From: Celoporthe dispersa
Taxonomy: Eukaryota > Ascomycota > Sordariomycetes > Diaporthales > Cryphonectriaceae
Assembly (NCBI GenBank): GCA_016584495.1
Contig: WAID01000012.1
Coordinates: 744,001 to 808,000, forward strand
Reading direction: 5' to 3'
Length of the DNA: 64,000 nucleotides
Part shown: positions 13,339 through 24,752 of the stretch, piece by piece
Numbering within the stretch: position 1 is the stretch's first letter
Layout of the letters: every line of letters begins with the position of its first letter
Made by a program: the position numbers and the translations under genes
The notes under the pieces: generated by a model
The model's database searches: none
What the model was told of the DNA's origin: nothing
The model's input: the letters and a program-made list of their open reading frames with translations, nothing else

Positions 13339-14734
13339 TCAGTCGTGACCAGATCGCTGCCTGCCCGACTGAACCTCGCGGTTCAGAGAGTACGAGTCCA
13401 GCGGCCAACCTGAAGCATACCCAGCACCCGCAGTGTCGCCCTGATGGTGCTGCTGCTGCCGCTGCCGCTGTCGTTGGTCCTGCTGCCGCTGCTGCTGGTA
13501 CTGCCGCTGTTGCTGGTGGTGTCCCTGCTGTTGCTGGCGCTCCTGCTGGTGCTGGTCTTCCTGCTGGTGCTGGTCTTCCTGCTGCTCCTGGCGCTGGCGG
13601 CGCTGACGACGCTGCTGGCGATGCTGGCGGCGATGCTGCCGACGCTGCGACTCCCGTGGCTCCACCGTGACCGACACCGTGATGGGCACCGAGGTGCCCT
13701 CCAGCTCAACCGCACCACCACCAGCCTCCCTGACCACGCAGGTCCACAGGGACCTGGCTGCGCCCAACCCCAGCCTGCATCTCGACGGCATTGTCGTCGC
13801 TGCTGTTGTTGTCGCTGCCCACCGTGCGACCTCGACGGCTGGCCCACAGACCAAAAGTACGGGGATACGCAGGGCCGGCGCCGTCGTGGACGGAGCATCG
13901 GCCCTCGTACGGACAGGCCGCGACGGCGGCACTGCCGGCACCACCGCTCTGGCCGTCTTCGCTGCTGTTGTTGGAGGAGGCGGCGTCCTGCCAGGAGCGG
14001 GGGACGAGGCGCCTGGAGATGACGCTGAGGCGGTTGGCCACGGGCCAGCTGCGGCGTGGGTAGGACACGGGCGAGGGCGAGAGTGAGGGTCGGAGGGAAG
14101 GGGAACGGCGGTAGGGGTCATTGTGGTTGTGATTATTGCGGTTCAGCTTGTGTACCCTCTTGTTGATGGTGCAGAAGTATATTGCCAGGAGGATGAGACC
14201 TGTCACGCAGAGTGCAGTGACGATGCCCGCAATGTCTCCTGTGGAGAGCTTGTCTCTCTGTGGTGATGTGGTGGCGACAGGAGCAGGAAGCAGGCTGTCT
14301 ATGGTCGTTGCGGAGGAGGTGGGCGTGGCATGTCGGGTGCCCGGTTGGAAGGAAGTCATCGTGACTGTGGTGGTTGGGGATTTGACAGCACCAGCTGAAG
14401 TGGCTGCGACGGTGCTGCTGCTGATAGGGGCTGGCTTGTCACCATTGGAGTCACCTGTAGCAGCTGAGGATGAACCAGTGGCAGTACTGAGAAGGGCAGG
14501 TTTGGTTGAGGGCGAGCTCCTAGTCCTAGAGGATGTCTTGTCGTCACCAGTGTAGGAGGGGGTTGAGGTAGATAGGGCTGTAGACCTTAGGATGCTGCCA
14601 TCTCCATCGACCAGGTTGATGGTGTAGGTGTTGCCCTTGATGTTGTTGTCGTCATCGTCCATAGTTTCGGCCATGATGTGCTCAGTGTGGTCAGCTGTGC
14701 AGTTGCAAGTGCTATTACAGGCCAGAGAGGACAA
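13339..14734 (-). CDS. Single-pass membrane protein with Ser/Thr-rich ectodomain and Gln-rich tail (probable; 5' end unresolved)
   Basis: Not assigned to a named family. The lead frame (13706-14734) has an N-terminal part with closely spaced Cys (CNSTCNCT), a long Ser/Thr-rich region expected to be O-glycosylated, one membrane segment (DIAGIVTALCVTGLILLAIY) followed by basic residues, then a Ser/Arg-rich cytoplasmic part. This is the plan of fungal cell-surface sensor-like or WSC/MID2-like proteins, but no such domain is certain. That frame stops at 13706, while the next frame continues with plausible sequence (ELEGTSVPITVSVTVEP) and a Gln-rich tract ending at 13339. One surplus base near 13734-13735 would join them. 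The start is unclear: the open frame has no ATG at its head, and a hydrophobic signal-like stretch in another frame just upstream (about 14724-14798) would need a further one-base change. Residues after the membrane segment are expected in the cytoplasm. Confidence 0.5.
13440..13640 (-). repeat. CAG/CTG-rich low-complexity tract encoding poly-Gln/Arg/His
   Basis: On the minus strand this encodes Gln-rich sequence at the end of the membrane-protein gene. Inside it an 18-bp unit (about 13547-13582) is repeated in tandem and encodes QEDQHQ twice. Mixed CAG/CGG/CAC units suggest an imperfect, possibly length-variable, repeat. Confidence 0.75.
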
Positions 14735-16408
14735 TGAGACACCAAAGGAGGAGTAACTTCAGATAGAAGAAGAGTCGTCCCAGGTGCTGGAAGGCCGACA
14801 GTCAGTATTGAATAAAGCTGTCAGAATAAAAACCAGTGAGACGAACTTGGCTGACAGTGAGGATTGGCTGGGAAAAGCACCAGTCGAGTTTGTGGTGATG
14901 GAACCACGCGTTGTTGTGGTGCAGGTGGGAAAAGGCAGGCGACGCGATTGCTTGAGAGGATGGATCACCACAGTCACTGCTCCTCCAGCAAAAAGGGTTT
15001 CTTCTGATGGTGATCAAAGTCTTGTCGGGAGTCAGGCGAGACAGGCTTGAAAGCAGAGTATTATTAATGAATGGGGGAGCAGAGGTTGTTTTGAGAAGGG
15101 GGGGGGAGGGGAGGAAGAAAAAACAAAAAAGGCAGAACAGGTCTCGCGAGAAGCTTGAGCTTGCGTTGGAGCTCTCTTAACTACCAGGAGCCAGTAGGTT
15201 TTTCAAAGTCTAGCAGCAGCAGTAAGAGTGGCCAGCTCAACCCACAATGAGAGAGCCTTTGAGATGGGATTTAAAAAGATAAACAATATAGTCAATATTG
15301 GGTGGGGGATCTATTACTTCAGTCCCAAACCTGCCATTCACCCGAGATGATAGCTGGACAGAGCCATGAAAGTTGTAGAAGCCCACTGACAGGATTATGC
15401 CAACCTTGTGATTAGTCCTATTAAATATCAACATAGATGTCTTCTCTTCTTCGTTTCCTTCTCATCCCCTTTCTATCTCTACTGGTACTTGCCACACATC
15501 TTATCTGTTCCACTGCCTCTCTCCCCCATGGAAGCAAACACAATCACAAACAGCCAGCCTGACATGGCTTAGTGTTATCACCAAAGTCAACCTCTTGTCG
15601 AGCTTCTAGTAGTCATTACCACCATGCAGTCTCATGACTTGCTCTCCAACAAAGGACTACAGGGATGAAAACACGTACAGGCACATGGGAGGAAGGGGGT
15701 GGAATAGGCACAGCTTTCCCACCACCCTTAACTCGAGAGACCCAGGTTGAACAGAGAAATCAACATTATTCATGTCGAATGACTTGACACCATACGCCCC
15801 CCCTCGCCAGTTGGTCTGGTATGTTATGGTTATGTAACGTACGTACGTGTGTGCGCTGCGCTATGATGGCATGGCCAGGTAATAAGATAGGCAGACAGGT
15901 ATCAATCGGCATTGCTCTCTCTCTCTTTCCTCTCCCTCTCCCTCCCTCTTCCGTTCCCTTTTCACGTATGCCCCGCCCTTTGCCATGACCCTGCTCAATG
16001 TCCCATTCGCCCTGGGTTGCCGATCCCGTTCCTATCTATATACATAAATACAAGTCTCGCAGGGTCAGGTTGGTGGTATAAGCCATCCATACGCTTTCGT
16101 TCCCAGAAATTCAAACAAAAACCAAGAGGAGGCGGGGGATTAAAAAACAAAAAAAGAAGGCAAAGAAGTAGAAGTCGTGGGCAGGATCCAAATCAACGCT
16201 TTTTCTGTCAGGATGCGGTGCGCGGTTGGTGTCGCGTCGATGTCTGACACCGACGATCATTATTAAAACAAATCGTAAATTTTGGGGATGCGAAGCAATG
16301 AAACGAAATCGTGTCGTCAGGACTCTCGTGTGGACCAGACAAGGTCGTCAGGAACGATTATACATGTACAGGGCGGAGGAAGCGGATGATAGATGGCGAG
16401 CGGCGCCC
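14735..16408. other. Intergenic, 1.7 kb
   Basis: Lies between the 5' side of the membrane-protein gene and the 3' end of the Sec7 gene. The first 300 bases may hold the unresolved 5' exon or leader of the membrane-protein gene. The rest shows a G-rich/A-rich patch near 15085-15130 and a CT-rich patch near 15915-15960. No other gene is supported. Confidence 0.5.
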
Positions 16409-19400
16409 TCAAGCAGACACAGGCACCGTCGGGCTTGGCAGCCCTTCCTTGCCCCTGTCCTCGAGCGCCTCCACATCCTCCTCTCTGCTCTCCTCGGCGC
16501 CGGACCGCTCAGCCTTGGGCGACGCAGGCGGCTCGGGGGTGAAGAAGAGCGTCTCGCGCGCAGGGTTCATCGTTGCACTTTCGATTTGGCCCTCGGCTGC
16601 ATCGTCTGCTGCTTCTTCGTCGTCGAGCTTCTCGGCCCCAGCAGGCTCCTCTTGGTGCTCCTCTTCCTCTTCCTCGACCTCCTCTACTGGCAGTGGGCTG
16701 CGCCTGCCGTCAGAGAAGCTGATAGCCGCGTCGCTGTCTTCGTCGCCAGGCACGACAAGGCTGAGGGCGAGGTTGCCAGCAGAGGTCGAATGCCTCGCCG
16801 CCGCCGAGGAGTACTTCCTGTGCAGCTCCCTGAAGCTCCTGGCTGTCGCCGTGCTCGCGCTGGCTGCCGAGGAGCGGTGCTCGGCTGTGGTGGCCTTGGG
16901 GCCCGAGAGCAGGAAGACCCGGAAGTCACCATTGCCGCTTCCACTGCCGCACGATGCCGGGGCCTCCTCGGGAACGTCACCATTGATGATCGTGTCCTCC
17001 ATCTGCGACGCCTTCCGCGCGCGGGAGACGCTCGTCTGGCGACAGGCTCTGGAGCTCGGAACCGAACGTGATGACCGATGCCTTCTTGCCGTGCACGACG
17101 AAAGGCCCAGCGCCCCGCGTGAGCGTCTCCGCCTCGCTGTCATCCATGACACCGCTGGCGGCGGGCTCCTTTCCTTTCCGGCTGCGCGCATGCGACAGGT
17201 GGCCAGCACCCTCTCTAAGGGTGCGCTGCAAGCTACGCCGGATCTTGTTCTTGTCACCCTTGTCCTTGTCAAGCGAGTTGCTGTGCGGACCGTGCTCTGG
17301 CGCCTGGTCAGAGTCGTGAGTTCTCGTCTTGTCAACGTTCTCAGGACTCAAGGTGATCTCTTTGCCAAGCAGGCCCGTCTTCTCCAGGAGGTCCCGTTCG
17401 CTGGCGTCCTCTTCAGGGTGAGCGTCATCGGTGGCGGCACGCTCCGGTGCGGAGCTCGAAGTGGCGGCGGTCCGGGGCGGCGTGACGGGGGCGGATTGGC
17501 GGGATGACTTGGCGCTGGACACAGAGCCTTTCCTGTTGGGCTCGAGCTTGAGAGACGTAAGCTCCCAGGAGTTCTGGTGCCTGTGCAGAGGCGGTTGCCC
17601 GGCGCTTGTCGGCGGCGTCTGGAACGTCTCGTTGTCGACCGACTCATCGTCTGAAGTCGCTTCCGCGGCCTCGGCCGCCTGGCTGCGTTGCGGGTTGGTC
17701 GCGACAGGCACAACAGGGCTTGGCATGGCCGTGCCGCTGCTGTCCTTGGACGCCTTCGACACCTCGCGACCCAGCGCTGGTTTGGCCGGGCTGACAGCTT
17801 CGGAGACGGGACCGGCTGGAAGTCCCAACATCTGCCGCTCTTCCTCCAGGTCCAACAGCATGATATCGCGATGGCACTTGAGCCTCCAGATCTCGATCCG
17901 GGTCCACTTCAGCTGTGCTGCCATGCGGGCGGCAGACATGAGCATCGAATCCCGTGTCTTGGGCTGGATAGGCGCCAGAAGCTGGAGGTGGCGAGCATTC
18001 CTCAGCTGGTCGTCGAGCTTCTTCTCTTCCTCCTGGAGCTTCTCGTTGGCCTCGGCCACCTTGTGCAGCATCATCTCGCGGCGCGCGAACAGGATATCGT
18101 TGGCCATCTGCTGGTCAACCTTGGCGCGGGCGATCATCACCTCCCCAGACGGCGTCTGCACTGCCTCCGTGTCCTTCTTCAGTGCCCTGCGGCCTTGTCC
18201 GTCATAGGTACCGTTCATCACACCGCGCATGCGAACGCCGTTCGTCCTAAACGCAGCGGCGTAGTTGAGCTTCGCCAGCCAGTCGTTCATCTCGTCTTCG
18301 TCGTCCGCAAGCAGAACCTCCTCGAGGCCACCGTGCCGCACGTAGACAAAAGCGTGTTTGTGCTTCTTGTACGTCGAGTCCAGCAGGGCGACTGCTCCGT
18401 CGGTAGACATCAGCGCGTCAGGCTTGAAGCTCTCCAGCGGCGGCTTGAATATGATCGGAATCCCGTCGTGGCCTTGTTTGATGTGTGATTCGTACTGGTG
18501 CATGAGGTGCTTGACCCATGCCGTGTTGCGGAAGAAGTAGAGCTGGGCGCCTGTGAGGATCGCGCCCCATTCCTGCCAGGGCGACCTGGTCTTCTTTTTC
18601 TTCGCATCCTTGCGCCACAGCAGGCCGACCTTGGTGACCTTGATATCGACAACGCCCGGCTGGGCCTCGGCGGGATTCGTCGCCGTCTTCTCAGACATGA
18701 AGGCATCAGGGCGTGATCTCGCCGAGACGATCTGGAGGATCCCTGTCCTGAAGAAGGTTTTCTGCAGCTCCTTGAGGTTGAGGCTCGGGGCCGTCCCCAC
18801 ATAGTTGAAATGATCGTCCAGGTGCATCACCTCCCTGAAATTTGGTCGCAAGATATCGAGCCTGTTGTCGAGGATGATAGTGTACGGGTCAATCGGCTCC
18901 TTGGCGGCCTTTTTGAGCGCGGCCTCCGGGGCAGTAGGGATCGGGAGGACAGATTTCTTCTTGGAGGACTTATGGCTGGAGGCTCGATCCCCGGTAATGT
19001 CGAGCTCGTCCTCGACGTGTATGAAAGGTGTGTAGGTGATGTTGTCATAGAAGACCTCGAGGACCTCATCTGCGATCCCCTCGCCCTTGGTGTTCTTGAT
19101 GTAGTCGTGCCTCTGCATCTTGTGCTTGTTGTTCTTGTTGAACACATCGGTATGCAAGATCAGCAGGGAGAACGCAATGAAGTAGGCCTGTTCCGGGCTT
19201 GCGTAGATGCCAGGATTGCACTCGTGGTATCGGTTCGCGAAAGCCTGCAGGAAACGGTCGATGTGCTGCGTCTCCTTGGGCAGCTCCGCCGACATGAGCA
19301 GCTTTCGGATGGCCATGTCCATGGGGTCACCGAAGAACCCAAACCTGCGCATAAAACTGCGGAGGACCGCGAGGTGGAACGCGTCCGCAGACTTGGCGAC

Positions 19401-21124
19401 CGCCGCAGCTATCATGCTGCGGCTGGCGATGTCCTCGAGCCGCTCGAGATACCTCCCCGGATTCTCGTCCTCCCGCTTCTCGGGCAGCACGACCGACTCT
19501 CGCTGTATGTTGAGCGAGTTGTCCTTGGATGTGTTAGACCCCGGCGTCGCTGGCGTGCCGTTTCCCTGGCGTGCGGAATCGGGACCCCGCAGCCTGCTGA
19601 TTCCCAACAAGTCACCAAAGCTCTTGCGACCTGCTGTCGAGGTGGAGGCTCGTGACTGCGGCGGCCCGAGCCGGTCATCGAGTGATTCTCGGCCCAGTGA
19701 ACTCATAGTGGACGATCTACCCCTGAGATTCAGTTGCGGCCTCGTCGGTGATGATGTGCCACTATTCCGGGAGAGCGGTCTGAACAGCGCCGTCGCGGGC
19801 GAAGCATGCTGCTTCTGGTATGTTGCCCTGCCAGGCGAGACCGCCGGCGGTGTCGTCGCGCCATCTTCGGCGGTCGAGGTGCGGGGGATGGGAGTATGTT
19901 GGGCAGAGAAGGCTGATGCGGTAGAGGAGGTGCTCTGGCGGACGGGCGTGGAGGGAGGCAAGGATGGGTTCGAGGATACGCTCTGGTCGTGGCTGCGCTG
20001 TCTCTGCAGGTGGGCGAAGGGGAACAGCGGTTCTGGCTGTTTCGGCTTTCGCCTTAGACGGAAGAAGTTGTTCGTACTCGACGAGTTCGAGGCGCTCGTG
20101 GGCGTGTTGGTGTAGGCGCGACTCGCAGAGCTCTCCTCAGACCTGGACGACTCGGACAGTCTGCTCCCGGGCAGCGGTAATGGAGGGGTGGCTCGTCGGT
20201 GCGGATATGGCCGGGGTGTGCGTTCGATGACTTGGGCCTCCGGGCGTCCGACTCCTCGATACTGATGGACTTCTTGCCATTGGAGTGTGCCCCTGGTATG
20301 AACGACTTCCTCCTGTCCTTCTTGGTCAGGACCTGGGCAGCAGGCGCCTGCTCTGCGCGCAGCTCTCGCCGGAGCGCCTCGTCAGGCGCGCAAACATTCT
20401 CGATTGTTTCCTGGGCACGGTGTGAAAGTCGACGGTCGGAGCCGTGGTGATGATCTCGGGCGGTGCTGTCCATTCCATGTTAGCCAAACCTTTTGGGGCA
20501 GGGAGGGCAATACGCTCGAGAATTGCTTGGGAGAGAGAGAGAGAGAGAGAGAGAGAGGATCGGAGTTCAGGATGGCCACATACCCCGTGGTAACGGGGGC
20601 GCGGATTCGTCAGCGTGAGCATGAGCCTGCTTTTTGGCCCGGGCTGACAGCTGAGAATCCGAGGCATTGCGAAACCTCAACATGGAGAAGCGCTTGTGTT
20701 TTGGGTTCTCGTCCTGGATTGGGGGCGAGTCGGGACGGTCTATGGTGTCGCGAGGCTGTAGGGTATTGTTGTTGTTGTCGGTGTTGTTGTTGTTGTTGTT
20801 GCTGCTGGTGCTGGTGCTGGTGTCATGGTTGTCGGCGGCGGGAGAGGAGGAGGATGGGCTGTCTTGTGGAGGTGTGACGGGAGGAGCAGGTATCGAAGGA
20901 GTCGAGCCGTTCAGGGCGGCGGCGGCTGCTGCATCAGCAGCAGCACCAACGTCAGCATCGAGACGGGAGGGGGAGAGGCGGAGCGTGGGCAGGTCGATGT
21001 TGGAGGTCACTGTCCGCAGGACCGGATCTCCGGGAGCAAGACTGAACTCGTCTGGGAGGACTGTCGACCTGCGCAACTCAGACTCGCTGGCCAGGTTGCC
21101 ACGCTTGTTGCGAAGGAACGGCAT
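16409..21124 (-). CDS. SYT1: Arf guanine-nucleotide exchange factor, Sec7 + PH domains (SYT1-like)
   Basis: Large cytosolic/membrane-recruited exchange factor that loads Arf-family GTPases with GTP in vesicle traffic. The start MPFLRNKRG at 21124 opens a low-complexity N-terminus with an Asn tract. A first intron begins at 20583 (GTATGT). The main frame (to 16977) holds a Sec7 domain at about 17.5-19.5 kb-side residues, coding about 19500-18990, with ELPKETQHIDRFLQAFANRY (Glu finger region) and YFIAFSLLILHTDVF. A PH domain (GLLWRKDA to EDEMNDWLAKLNYAAAF) follows, then a coiled coil with IEIWRLKCHRDIMLLDLEEE. The acidic C-terminus lies in another frame ending at 16409. Reading through needs three one-base corrections: a missing base near 20407-20409 (T run), a missing base near 20185-20188 (G run), and a surplus base near 17023-17025. 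Family assignment is firm; the exact N-terminal exons are less so. It is divergent from ECM14. Confidence 0.85.
20529..20558. repeat. GA/CT microsatellite inside intron 1 of the Sec7 gene
   Basis: Gives a pure polypyrimidine tract on the minus strand immediately before a candidate 3' splice site (CCCAAG, exon resuming at 20525). A second acceptor (GGACAG, resuming at 20465) sits 60 nt further on, next to a CTAAC branch-like motif. Both keep the same frame. Confidence 0.7.
20765..20822 (-). repeat. AAC/CAG trinucleotide tract encoding poly-Asn
   Basis: Encodes the Asn-rich stretch (NNNNNNTDNNNN) and neighbouring Ser/Thr in exon 1 of the Sec7 gene. It is a possible length-variable coding microsatellite. 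Confidence 0.8.
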
Positions 21125-23008
21125 GGTGAACGGCGATGAGCATCACCATCGCCTCGTTCCTTCTTGGTCTGGTACTTGATGACAGACACAGACAAGCAAT
21201 CATTCTATCCTTCCAGCAGCCATGTCCAGGGTCTTCTCAAGGTCGGCCCGGTGGTCGTGGTCGTCGCCCAGGCGGTAGGTAGGTAGGCACGTCAGGGTAC
21301 AGGACGGGATTTCGGTCGCAGGGTCCAAGGTGAGGGACGACAGGGCGAGCAGGACTGAAGGTCACAACCAGCCGTGGGTCGGGACAGGGCTTAGTCGGAG
21401 GGAGGGATGGGACAAAAAAAAAAGGGGGGGGGTCGATTTGTCGAAATGATCACGTCCTGGACGAAGGCAGCTTACGAGGATTACAGCAGCAGTGGCAGCA
21501 GCGGACGACAAAAATAACACCAAGACCTGGATGGATCGATTAGATTGTAAAGGGAAAGGGACAAAAGGGAAAGAAGAAGAAAAAAAGGGACCAACTGCAG
21601 GACAGGGCTGAGCTGAGCTGTGCCTGGCCTGGCTGGGGTGCGGGTGAGCAGTTGAGTACTGGACGAGGGCAAAGTATAGCGCTGTTGTGATGCCACAACT
21701 GCTGCGACTTGAGTGATCTTGACAGGAACCCTTGACCAGGCCAGGGAAGGAAAGGGAAAGTAAGTCTGGGTCCAGGTCTGGGTCTGGGTCTAAGCTTGGC
21801 CTGGTCTTGTCTTGGCCTGGGATCCCTTTACAGGAAGGAGAGGGGCAAAGAGATAAGTTGGAGAAGAAATAAAGAATAAAAATAAAAATAAAAAACAAAG
21901 AAAAAGAAAAAGAATAAAAGAGAAGAGCCTTGACTGGTAGAGGAGACCGAGGATAGGATTGCAACTCTCACCTCTCTCTCTCTCACTCTCACTCTCACTC
22001 TCAATCTCGTCCAGCTGCCATCGCCTTGAACGGCAAAGGGGTTCCCGTAATACCAAAAGTGGGCGGGCATGTTGATCCCTGGCCCTGCACGGTGCACTGC
22101 GCATTACCAGTAAATTTGAGTCCTCACCAGCAGCCATTGAACGGTCGCCCGTGTGTCCACCACAGGTCGGGTCCTCATATCAGCCTCCCTTTTACAGGAG
22201 AAGTACCTTCTGATTGCATGCCAAGTACTGATCTTGGTATAGAGACATAAGCAGATTTTATGAGGGTGGGCATTTCAAGGTTTCGTCTGTGATTAATTAC
22301 TCCCTGCTCCCACGCGGCAAGCTTGGCACTGCACGGTCTATGACTTGTGTGCTGTTTTGTTGGTATTCTGTGTATTGTACATGGTGTATGATGGCTGCCA
22401 TAGTATGTGGTAATATCTTTTTCTTTTCATTATGATATGCTCCTCAGCGTTCAGTAGCCCTGGGAAACTTTGATAACTGGGTCTTTCTCCCCGGCCCTGA
22501 CGTGGCTTCTTTGAGAGAGAGAGAGAGAAAAGAAAAGGCCCGAGCAGAAGAGCGTAGGATGGAAAACTCCAAGAGACGAATTCAATTGCGTGGAATCTGT
22601 TCTAAAGTGAGGGTCGAGAACATGAGGCCACGCGGGGTGTGGCTGATGCCCTCCAGACCGTTGCACGGGGATCCATGAACTCAGGGCCTCCAGTGGCAGA
22701 ATGGGCAGACCACAGCTGCATGCAGTTAGTGCTGTAGACACCGTACTAACTGTAGGTCCTATTTGCTACCCGCCGCCAGTGAGCACCGCCACCTTGGCAA
22801 CGTCGGAAGACCAACAACCCAGCTTTATTCACGACAAAATCGCACCACCGAGCGACGCAGCACATACGGGTCTTAACACCACTCTTGCTGTCGGCACGCC
22901 GCCCATATCAGAGGTGAACGGTTGTCTGCTTGGTCTGGTGGCTCCCACCGCTTGAAGCGACGACCGCCTCCTTGTGGCCCCAATCTGGATGAGGCAGCCC
23001 CGATAAAG
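21125..23008. other. Divergent intergenic/promoter region, 1.9 kb
   Basis: Separates the minus-strand Sec7 gene from plus-strand ECM14 and so should carry both promoters. It has A/G-rich tracts near 21540-21590 and 21840-21920 and a TCTCAC-type repeat near 21970-22005. No coding region or recognisable regulatory site can be supported. Confidence 0.55.
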
Positions 23009-24752
23009 ATGCATCTGCCGTCGTCAACCCTCTTCCCCCCTCCGTAAGCCGCCTGACACCTGAATAGAGACAAGACCTTCCGCGGCTGACTGGTGCCCTC
23101 CCCTAATCCGCAGTTCTCATCGCCGTCGCATCCCCGGTCCAGATCCTCGTGTCCGCAAGCGCAGGCCACGGCCACCACAACCATCCACACCCCTCCCGCT
23201 CCGGCTCCTCCGTCTTCCCGTACCTGACATGGCTTCGGGATAGCGCCGTCAAGATCGTGTTCGGAGGCCACTCGGCCAAAGACACATCAGATCCGAGGCC
23301 GGCCAACCTGCACCGCATGTTCAAGGATGAGATCATCGTGCGGTTCAACACCTCGACCGTGGAGGAGGAGCGGGCACTCGCCGAGGCCACAGAGCGGCTG
23401 TTCCTCGACATATGGTCATGGGACGACATGGTCGACCTGAGGATACAGAAGAATAAGGTCGCCTCTCTGCTCACCCTCCTTCCCGAGTCCCTGGCCTCCG
23501 CCTACTGGGTCCTCGTCGAGGACCTCCCGTCCGCCGTCTACGACTCCTACCCGTCCCCGCCGGCACCTCAGGACCCGTCCAGGTCGGAGCGCAAGTTCAG
23601 CCTGGACCTGGGCAGCTCCCCTGCCGGGCGACGGCGACGAGAGCCTGTATTTCTTCCACAACTACCAGCCACACAAGGTAGTGATGCGATGGATGCGTCT
23701 GATCGAGGCTATGTTCCCGTCCTTCGTCCGGTACACCACCATCGGGCAGAGCTATGAGGGGCGCGACATCCCCGCCCTGGTCGTCAGCGGCAGCAGCGCC
23801 GCGTCGGGGGACCGCACCAAGCCCCGCAAGACCCTCGTCGTCATGGGCGGCTCGCATGCGCGCGAGTGGATCTCGACCACGACGGTCAACTACCTGGCCT
23901 GGTCGTTCATCACGTCCTACGGCAAGGACATGCTGATCACCAAGTTCCTGCAGTCGCACGACATCGTCTTCATCCCCGAGCTCAACCCGGACGGCATCGA
24001 GTACACGTGGACGGCAGACCGGCTGTGGCGCAAGTCGAGGCAGCACACGAGCATGATGTTCTGCCGGGGGCTGGACCTCGACCACGCCTTCGGGTACGAG
24101 TGGGACAGCAGCTCGCGGGCAGGCCACACCAACGACCCCTGCTCCGAGAGCTACGGCGGCGACGAGCCGTGGGAGTCGGTCGAGGTCGCCGCCCTCCGCG
24201 ACTGGGCCCGGGCCGAGGCCGACAACAACAACGCCGACTTTGTCGGGCTGGTCGACCTGCACTCGTACTCGCAGCAGATCCTGTTCCCCTTCGCCTACAG
24301 CTGCGCTGAGGACCCGCCCAACCTGGAGAGGCTGGAGGAGCTCGCCATGGGCCTGGCCAAGTCCATCCGCCTGTTCTCGGGCGAGACCTACGCCGTCAAG
24401 CCGGCCTGCCAGGGCGCCGTTCCCGAGTCTTCCTCCGCCGGCGGCCTGCGCATCGAGCCCAGCGGCGGCTCCGCCATCGACTGGTTCTACCACGAGCTGG
24501 GCGCCCACTACAGCTACCAGATCAAGCTCCGCGACACGGGCAGCTACGGCTTCCTCCTGCCCAGCGAGTACATCATCCCGACCGGCGAGGGAGACCCTCC
24601 AGGCCCTCAAGTACCTGGGGGACTTCTTGCTGGGCAACGACGGCATCGAGAACCTGCGCGCCGACGAGGGCGCCGAGCTCAACGACGAGCTGTTTGCCGT
24701 GCCGGAGGAATACGAAGAGGTGATGGAGCTGAAGAGGCGGAGAAAGAGGTAG
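23009..24752 (+). CDS. ECM14: ECM14 family inactive M14 metallocarboxypeptidase
   Basis: Secreted pseudo-carboxypeptidase of the M14 family, implicated in the fungal cell wall or vacuole. A candidate first exon (23009-23043, MHLPSSTLF...) precedes an intron (GTAAGC to GCAG, exon 2 from 23114) and together they give a signal peptide. The propeptide (VVRFNTSTVEEE-like region) is followed by the M14 fold: GGSHAREWIS (zinc His and Glu), ELNPDGIEYTW, WRKSR, DLHSYSQQ (third zinc His) and IKLRDTGSYGFLLP. In the last motif Lys stands where active carboxypeptidases have the catalytic Glu, as known for ECM14 proteins. Three surplus single bases break the frame: the C run at 23035-23040, the C run at 23618-23621 and the G run at 24589-24591. 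With these allowed for, the protein is full length, so assembly error is likelier than decay, but a broken gene is possible. Confidence 0.87.

Noticed and set aside
13444..14022. Plus-strand 192-codon Leu-rich open frame
   Set aside because: It is the antisense of the CAG-rich Gln tract: CTG on the other strand reads as Leu. No independent support.
14759..14977. 72-codon frame ending at a TGA in frame with the membrane-protein ORF (possible stop readthrough)
   Set aside because: The TGA is followed by AGT, not a known readthrough context, and a spliced or one-base-shifted start explains the region at least as well.
16226..20115. Several long plus-strand frames (280-400 codons) opposite the Sec7 gene
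   Set aside because: They are mirror frames of GC-rich coding sequence on the minus strand, where the Sec7 and PH motifs are unmistakable.
23597..24682. 361-codon minus-strand frame opposite ECM14
   Set aside because: Mirror frame of the GC-rich ECM14 exon; no family features.
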